From NCBI RefSeq assembly GCF_027580225.2, contig NC_073354.2, positions 10,268,001 to 10,332,000 of the forward strand: 64,000 nucleotides of DNA, given 5' to 3'. Position numbers and translations under genes: made by a program. The first letter of the stretch is position 1. Every line of letters starts with the position of its first letter. The notes under the pieces are model-generated. The model searched no databases, was not told the DNA's origin, and was given only the letters and a program-made list of their open reading frames with translations. Positions 57,383 to 64,000 of the stretch are shown in pieces. This DNA comes from Misgurnus anguillicaudatus. Lineage: Eukaryota; Chordata; Actinopteri; Cypriniformes; Cobitidae.

Positions 57383-57770
57383 TTTCTCTGGGTACTCCGG
57401 TTTCTTCCCACAGGCCAAAAACATGCACTGTAAAAATACTTTGCTGCCTTAAAATTTTTTGTTGAATCAACTTAGATTTACAAGTCATTTCAACTTACTG
57501 TTATTTATCTTGACTAGAGATGAGTTGTTATAACTTATAAAATTAAGTATACTTTTCTCAACTATATTTTATAAGTTGTGAAAACTCATCTCTGTTGACA
57601 TGACTTGTAAATCTGAGTTGATTTAATAAACAAATTTAAGGCAGCAAAGTATTTTTTACAGTGTGGAAGTTAGGTATTGGAGTTACCAAATTGCTAATCC
57701 CCAAACTGTGTATGGATATAGCCAAGATGCTAAAATGGTGTGAAGAATAAAGAAAGAAAGAAAAAAAATA
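57383..57770. repeat. TACTCCGGTTTCTTCCCACA repeat split by a MITE
   Basis: GGGTACTCCGGTTTCTTCCC and AGGCCAAAAACATG stop at 57425. GGAAGTTAGGTATTGGAG and CCAAATTGCTAATCCCCAAA resume after 57663. A related unsplit copy is at 23.76-23.87 kb. Confidence 0.7.
57426..57663. mobile_element. CACTG-ended palindromic MITE
   Basis: 238 bp from CACTGTAAAAATACTTTGCT to AAGTATTTTTTACAGTG. The inner arms also pair (GATTTACAAGTCATTTCAAC against TGACATGACTTGTAAATC). TG lies on both sides. CACTR ends and a 2-3-bp duplication fit the EnSpm/CACTA group. Confidence 0.8.
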
Positions 57771-57989
57771 TGAATTTAGTACCAATATGTACCTGTGAGT
57801 TACTAATATGAACTCTTTAGGTGCAAAGGTTTACTAAAGGATGCCACCCCAGTGACAGCTACAGACAGAACAGTTTTTGACCATTTTTCTGACAATGCAC
57901 AATGTCTAACATGAACTCACATCACACTTTAGGTCTGCTTTGACAACATTGGATCCGTACAACAAATAACAACGTTGAAAATGTGTGTC

Positions 57990-58450
57990 GATAGTGTGAA
58001 AGCCATTGGTCACAGCGCACATCTGAGATGCGTGCAATACTAGCCATCGAGTTTGAATTTCTGTTTAGGCTTGTTCCACATGCAAAGCACTTACTGCATA
58101 AATCTATAAGGACCTGGCACAACCCCTTATGTGCTAAGTGCTTTTGAATGTTTTTGCCATGCTGCCTATGAACATTAGCGTCTAGATTGTGGCTTCGTCC
58201 GTCTGATGAAAATGCGTCACTGTTAGCAGCTGTCATTGCTGCTGATGGAACTTTTGCCCTGGGTTATCGACATCTGCTTCAAAGGGTTGATGGGGATTTT
58301 AGCCACGTCTTAAAGGTGGTAATAGAGGCCTTTTCCAGCTGTCACTGTCACTTAGCTAACAGTTGGGCCACCTAACAAGCTCCATCCATCAAAGCTGCCA
58401 TGAGCTGCACTTCTCGCTGGCCTCTTCTAATACCCTTACCCGCCACAGAA
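57990..58450. other. Possible conserved non-coding block
   Basis: 460 bp of balanced composition without repeats (TAGCAGCTGTCATTGCTGCT, TTTTCCAGCTGTCACTGTCA, CCATCAAAGCTGCCATGAGC). Short overlapping ORFs on both strands show no motif. It could be an enhancer or an unannotated exon. Confidence 0.25.
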
Positions 58451-59095
58451 CCTTTTTGTTCATTCCTCTTTCTCTCTGTATATTTTAACACGGATTTATA
58501 CTGTGATACATTCATATTCTTACTTATTTTAGTTAGGATGTAGTTGGCATGGAGGTACGAGAAACTGTGCTACAATGTTGGATGTAGTCATGGCTGAAGG
58601 GCGTTGTTAAAGTGTCTACTAAATCTTGTGAAATGTGACAAGATTTTAATGACAAGCAATTTGTCTGTCCACATTAAACGTGAAAATGGGCATGATGACA
58701 CAGTACGATCATTTATAAGTCATGGCCAGCAGAACAGCACATCGGTGAGATCTCGCAATTGACGTTCGCTCAACACACTGAACACCAAAATGAGAAAGCA
58801 TACATTTTTTCGGTTTAATTTACATAAGAAGCAGAATTTACGTTAAATATGATTTTAGTGTATGGGGTTATGCAGCGTGATGTCACTGATTAAGTAACCA
58901 CATGATAAAAAATGTGCTGTTGTTTGTCGTGCTTGTGGCTGGTTAGGACTGGAATTAGGGCCATGATCTAACCACATGTGACGCGACAACGCAACATGCG
59001 ATAAAAACTATCGTTCCCATGTTAAATCTATTTTTTGTCAGAAAGTTTAAACAAATTAGTAAAACGTTTTTTAGATAATTCCTGCCTACCCTGCC
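58450..59095. other. Unassigned stretch
   Basis: No gene or recognised repeat boundary. Confidence 0.3.
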
Positions 59096-59096
59096 T

Positions 59097-59230
59097 CAGT
59101 GGCGGATGCAGAACTTCACATATGGGTGGGCATGGATTAAGTCCGGGTGGGCCTGAATCTATGGGTGTCACTTTTGAATAAGAAACTATAACAAGTCTAT
59201 AAAATTCGTCAGAACACTAATTTAAACAGC
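59097..59230. mobile_element. hAT-like element end
   Basis: CAGTGGCGGATGCAGAAC is the usual 5' end of a fish hAT-N family, and GGGTGGGCATGG follows. The right end CCGCCACTG is not found to the right, so the element is truncated or interrupted by the palindrome at 59.69 kb. Confidence 0.5.
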
Positions 59231-59693
59231 ATACACACACACACCCGAACTGCACGTCACATTTTTGACATTATTGATACTTTAAATTGTAATGCAACGT
59301 GACATTTATTAAGCCTTTTTGGTAAAAAAAAATTGGGCTCTCATAGCCTACAAAAAAGAACCTGCACACAGTGACAGGAAATATAAATGAACCCAAAAAA
59401 AACGTATACTTTTTTAAATAACCTATTAAAGTGTTTAAATAAATACGGCTACTAAATGCTTAAAATGAAGCTTCTAACATCATATTCTCTTCATGCAAAT
59501 CACTAAAAATATATTTTCGTTCTCACATATTTAAGTTAACTTACTAAATAAAGAAAGAAAAAGGGAATTGCTAGAATAATGTTAGACTCTGGGGTTAAAC
59601 GAAATGACAAATAAATAAACATTTAATATACTTTTTGATGAGCACAAGAGCAAGCCTACTCGTGAAGAGCGGAGCCGAGGAGCGCGCATATCA

Positions 59694-60177
59694 GCACGAA
59701 GTGTAAAACTCGTGCAATACATACGCCAAATTCCACTTTGGCGTGCATATGATACGCAAGTCCTTCCCATTCACTTAAACGGGGCATCTTTTTTTGTCAT
59801 TTTATTTATTGGTTTCTCTATTTTTTTGCTACCTCTTTACCATTTTCGCTTGGGTTTAGGGTTAGAACAACTTTTTGTTATTTAAAAATGACATCCTAAC
59901 CCAAACCCCAACTCTAACCCCAACTCCAAGCGACCATGGCTTAAATATGGACAAAAACATAGAGAAACCTGTATATTAAATAACCTTATTAAGCAAATCT
60001 GAAATCTAACCCTAAACCCAAGCGAAAATGGTTTAAAAAACAGAAAAAAATTGAGAAACCAATAAATAAAACGACAAAAAAAGATGCCCCGTTTAAGTGA
60101 ATGGGAAGGACTTGCGTATCATATGCACGCCAAAGTGGAATTTGGTGTATGTATTGCACGAGTTTTACACTTCGTGC
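59694..60177. repeat. Long palindromic MITE, nearly perfect arms
   Basis: The arms (59694-59870 and about 60000-60177) are reverse complements over about 170 bp with few differences. Shared words are GCACGAAGTGTAAAACTCGT, GCATATGATACGCAAGTCCT and CTTAAACGGGGCATCTTTTT. The inner arms carry GCTTGGGTTTAGGGTTAGA. The spacer holds AACCCAAACCCCAACTCTAA. Same family as 49135-49516 and probably 1771-1975. Confidence 0.85.
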
Positions 60178-60179
60178 TA

Positions 60180-62220
60180 TTTATACGCAACCTCAGGAGA
60201 CTGGGTAGGCATATCAGACGTGAACGAAAGGAATAATGGATTTAAAGCTTTTACTTCATTTCCTGACAGTTTCACTTGTTAGTGAGGATAGTAATGGCTA
60301 ACAAGATGACGCCGAATTACATACAACATAATTACCTAACTAAATCTGAGAGAATGCAAACACATTACAATAATTTTTCCTCCGCCCGACGGCCAAGGCG
60401 CATCATTTTTTTTAGCCCGACAGGAATTCGCCATAGCCCGTAATGGACGTCGGGCAAGCGATTTTGCGAGGTTTGTTTTGTAGAAAGACTTTCTTTAAAG
60501 TGAATTTCGTTTTGTATAAATTGTATCTTAATATTAATCAATGTTTGATCAAACAATTGCCTCGATTTAATAAATAAAAACCAAACCAAGAACGTCTGTG
60601 GTGTGGATTGAAGTGAACCCACAATATTTCCGCAGCCTACGTCTTTCTGCTTTAATGCATTTCTTAAATTAATGTCTCAAATACACAGTAGGCTTATAGG
60701 TTGTTATGATAGGCTATTTGTTGCTTAAAAGAAATAAGCTATCTTGTATAAAGTGTAGCAATAAACGTGGCGTGACTTATAGTGCTGCTATATCGCTATA
60801 TCAAACAACATCACTATGATCAGATGTTTTCTTTCTATTTTTTACCCCGCTGTCATATTTGTTGTGTGTTAATGTTATTGAGAGGAAAGCGCGCAGCACA
60901 TATTTATAACGTGTTGTTATTCAAAATAAGTTTTCTACTTGCTTGCAAAAAAAGTTCTCAAAGTGATCATGGCTGAAAGCTGCTCGGGAATATTTCATTA
61001 TAACGCAACATTCAACTGCTTTAATAGTTTTTAAATAGTTATCAGGCTTACTTATAATTTTACTGTTTTTAACATAACATGCAATAGATAAATTACACCA
61101 CATAAAGTAGTATACATGTCTAACTATACAGAGTAGTATTTTTTACATTTCTGATTGGGCGGGCCAGCTGTCAATCTGCTGATCATTTCAATAATTTTGT
61201 ATGTATTTTTAATCATGTTTAAATAGTTTAATATTTATGATTTATGAATATTTTAATTGAGCCTACAGTATGTCAATTTCAATGCAAGTACTTACAAAGA
61301 GAACCCACCCACACACTCTTTTGATGGCTGTGGTTTTTGATTGATTTTGTCGTGTACTTGCAGTCACATCATGTCTGGTTTGGACAGTCAAATTGCTTGT
61401 CGGTAGAATTTTATCGTATTGTGTGTAGTTGCGACACAGTGTTAGACACCTACTTGCGTCAAGTTGCCTTTAATGCAAGAATAATCTTTAATAATTCTGA
61501 TTCATCCAATTCATTTTGTTGGAAAGACAAAGCCTAGACTCTCGACAAATCCTGTGCTTTGTTTTAACACGCATTGACTGCATGAACCATTCACCAGTCT
61601 TTGTTCAGAAACCTCATACTTTGCAAATTACAAATTTTAGATGGTTATATTCATGAGAGAACACAACAGGCACTGACTGTCAGAAAACAGATAAAGATTT
61701 CTAGAATAAATGTTAGATTTAACATTAACAAGCTGTTTTACAAGCAGAAACAAACACATGTTAGGAAAACCATCAATGCTCTGCACATTGCTTTAGACAC
61801 TATGTCTCAACAAACTGCAAAATCGATTTAAAGTAACCTTAGGGGGTACATTACCCGAACAAAGTAGTCTTAGCAATTGTAAATTACTTGCCATTTTCCA
61901 TTGCTTTACAGTTTGGCTTTAAATATGTCATGCTTCCAAAACAGGCAGGGCCACAGAGGGTAATTGGTGTGCACAAGCTGCACTTAAATGGCCATTAGCT
62001 CAAATTTAATACACATCAGTCATTTATTTGTTGCATTTAATTGGCTCACTTATAGAGCAAAACTTATATATAATACATTAACTGAAGTATAACGTGTCTG
62101 CCAAAAGAATAAAACGTAATACTGTCTAAGTAGAATTATTAACTTTAATGTGAAAGCTTCACAAAACTGTTAGAGCAAATTCACAAAGCTATTAGATCAA
62201 GGCAGTAAATGAAATCTACA
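60180..62220. other. Unassigned stretch
   Basis: AT-rich, no gene. 61940-62040 (GGCCACAGAGGGTAATTGGT, CTTAAATGGCCATTAGCTCA) looks unlike its surroundings and could be a small conserved non-coding element. Confidence 0.3.
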
Positions 62221-62221
62221 T

Positions 62222-62280
62222 TTTCATGCATCTGGCAGACACTTTGATCCAAAGCGATGTAAAGTGCATTCAATGTATAG
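62222..62280 (-). repeat. SINE tail fragment
   Basis: TTTTCATGCATCTGGCAGAC, then TTTGATCCAAAGCGATGTAA and AGTGCATTCAA are the reverse of the conserved tail found on several cyprinid SINEs. Head absent. Confidence 0.45.
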
Positions 62281-62607
62281 GCTACATTAATATTTTAAGA
62301 GCTCAGATGCAAATGCTAAATGCTATCTTCGTCAAAAATGAGTTAATGATATGGATCAAATGTTCTCAGCATGTACAGTATTACATCTTTATTAAATATG
62401 TTAGTTTCAAATCTGCCTAAAAACTGTAGAACTATACAATAAAAGGCCTTAGTTCATATGAAAAAATAAAGTTAATAAACTTAAAATATGCTAAATTCAC
62501 TTTATTTTTTAGTAAGCTCACCAGTTACATTATATAGTTAACCTCTTTCCCCCATTACAATATTAAGTATAAACAAGTACCTTTATTAAGCATTAGTAAA
62601 TTGTGAG

Positions 62608-63473
62608 CAGAGGCAGACAGAGTACACAGCTTCATTACTTGAGTAAGAGTACAGTTACCCCTTGCTAAATTTTACTCAAGTACAAGTAAAAGTACTGCAG
62701 TCAGATGTCTACTCAAGTAAAAGTAAAAAGTACTTCTTTTTAAAAGTACTTGAGTATCAAGAGTACAAGAGTACATTTTTAAATTTTGCATTACTTCTGC
62801 CACAGTGCACATTGAACCACGTGAGATGATTGACAGCTGTACAGCAAATGATAGAGCTCTGAGGTCAAATCTGGCATGAATCAGGAAGAGGATCCAGTGT
62901 TCACCAGTGATCCCTGCCGCTCTCAAGGGGTTGAATTTTTGTAAGCGTTGATGAAGCTCTGTTTTGGTAAACACAGCAAACACTTAAAGTGAAAACTATC
63001 ATTAACTTGTTTAGAAAATTCAAATAGTCTGGCGAGGTGGAGCCACGGGTTGTCACATTCACAGGATGGACCTGATGTGTCTTCATCCATTGTTTCGTCC
63101 ATGGTTTCTTCTCTTATCTAAATCTGACTATTGGGACTTTGACGGAAAACTGAAGGTGATAGCTGATAGGCTGTCCCAATTAGTGGAGCCTGCACAATCC
63201 AATCACGTTTGAGAAAAGGGAAACAACAAATCGAGGGTTTCTGAGATTTTTCTTTTTTCCTTTTTTTTTAGAAGAAGTAACGGGTACTCACGGTTATGGG
63301 TAGAAATGTAGTGGAGTAAAGAGTACAATATTTGCCTCTCAAATGTACTTGAGTAAAGTCATGAGTACTACCCAAAAATAATACTCGAGTAAAGTACAGA
63401 TCCCTCAAAATTGTACTTAAGTACTGTACTCAAGTAAATGTACTCCGTTACTGTCTGGCTCTGATTGTGAGAT
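62608..63473. mobile_element. hAT-N element with perfect 8-bp duplication
   Basis: It begins CAGAGGCAGACAGAGTACAC and ends TTACTGTCTGGCTCTG. The duplication ATTGTGAG is perfect at 62600-62607 and 63474-63481. The ends consist of AAGTACTTGAGTA-type repeats in both orientations. The middle (62780-63260) is non-repetitive and holds a 103-codon minus ORF without known motif. No transposase. Confidence 0.9.
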
Positions 63474-63481
63474 AATATGGC

Positions 63482-64000
63482 TCACCATTTGACAAGATGG
63501 CACTTCCTTGTATGTATTTATAGCTGCTTAAATAATGATTTATAATTTATTTATTCATTGATTAGTTAATAGTTCTTAATAAACAAATTTATAAATACTT
63601 TACAAGGGAAATCTTAATTTAAAGTGTAATCAAAAAGTCTTTTTGTACAAGCTAAACCTAATTTAAATTCTCTGCTGCAGGAGACTCTATATGGCCATCT
63701 AATCTGCCTTAAAAAATACAACAGAGATTGACAGAAAGCAAACTATAACTGTCTGTTATACTGAGTGATGGACAAGATAATTACCAATGTGGTTAGATTC
63801 TGCAACATGTCATTACAGTAGAGTTTTACCCATCTTGTAGACTGTGAAACAAAAATTAACTCTTACCTTTGGAGCTGTATAGTCCCCCTATTTACTTATG
63901 TGAAAAGTAGACCCTTTTACTGTTTGTACACAATGATGATGTGGCAACGTATGCACGCGCAGTTTGGCAACGGAAGTATGGCAAGAATCAGCAGCAGAGG
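63482..64000. other. Unassigned stretch
   Basis: AT-rich, no gene or element seen up to the window end. Confidence 0.35.

Noticed and set aside
59880..59940. Interstitial telomere array
   Set aside because: The AACCC/AACCCC words are irregular and lie inside a palindromic MITE. No run of the exact vertebrate hexamer.

Overview
The window is nuclear DNA of a teleost fish, probably a cypriniform. The evidence is AT-rich sequence, long (TG)n and (GA)n tracts, and many short terminal-inverted-repeat (TIR) element families of the kind known from zebrafish and carp. Tc1, Harbinger, hAT, piggyBac, L2, DIRS and LTR elements lie side by side. I found no convincing host protein-coding gene. Nearly every coding-looking stretch is a mobile-element relic. 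No database search was possible, so family names come from motif recognition.

Layout. 1-8.6 kb: short repeats, a Tc1 transposase relic (2.5-3.5 kb) split by a TTAA-flanked insertion, a Harbinger element with both genes (transposase on +, Myb-like gene on -, 4.4-6.8 kb), and an LTR in reverse orientation. 8.7-13 kb: THAP-domain relics, including an inverted duplication, a hAT fragment, and the first copy of an unclassified TIR element with a small exon. 14.2-18.4 kb: a TA-flanked 1.7-kb element and a 1.8-kb hAT with a perfect 8-bp target duplication. 20.2-29.1 kb: miniature elements (MITEs), a compact LTR retrotransposon with two 306-bp LTRs, a solo LTR, tandem duplications and a perfect 43-bp hairpin. 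30.9-34.3 kb: an array of one MITE family and the second copy of the unclassified TIR element. 35-36.8 kb: a hAT MITE and a microsatellite-linked repeat. 38.3-42.8 kb: an L2-type LINE of about 3.6 kb inside a foldback element. 42.9-46.4 kb: a solo LTR, a hAT nested in a hAT, a DIRS-type recombinase relic and a tRNA-Leu half. 49-53.9 kb: a palindromic element, a piggyBac 5' part and a Harbinger MITE. 54.8-64 kb: an LTR inside a TTAA MITE, a CACTG-ended MITE, a second long palindrome and a hAT-N element.

The parts do not act as one system. They are a record of repeated insertion. At least seven nestings can be ordered in time from target-site duplications and split host repeats. The long stretches without recognised repeats (about 29.1-30.8, 36.8-38.3, 46.4-49.1, 56.0-57.1, 60.2-62.2 kb) are AT-rich intergenic or intronic DNA. 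A few denser blocks within the unassigned DNA could be conserved non-coding elements.
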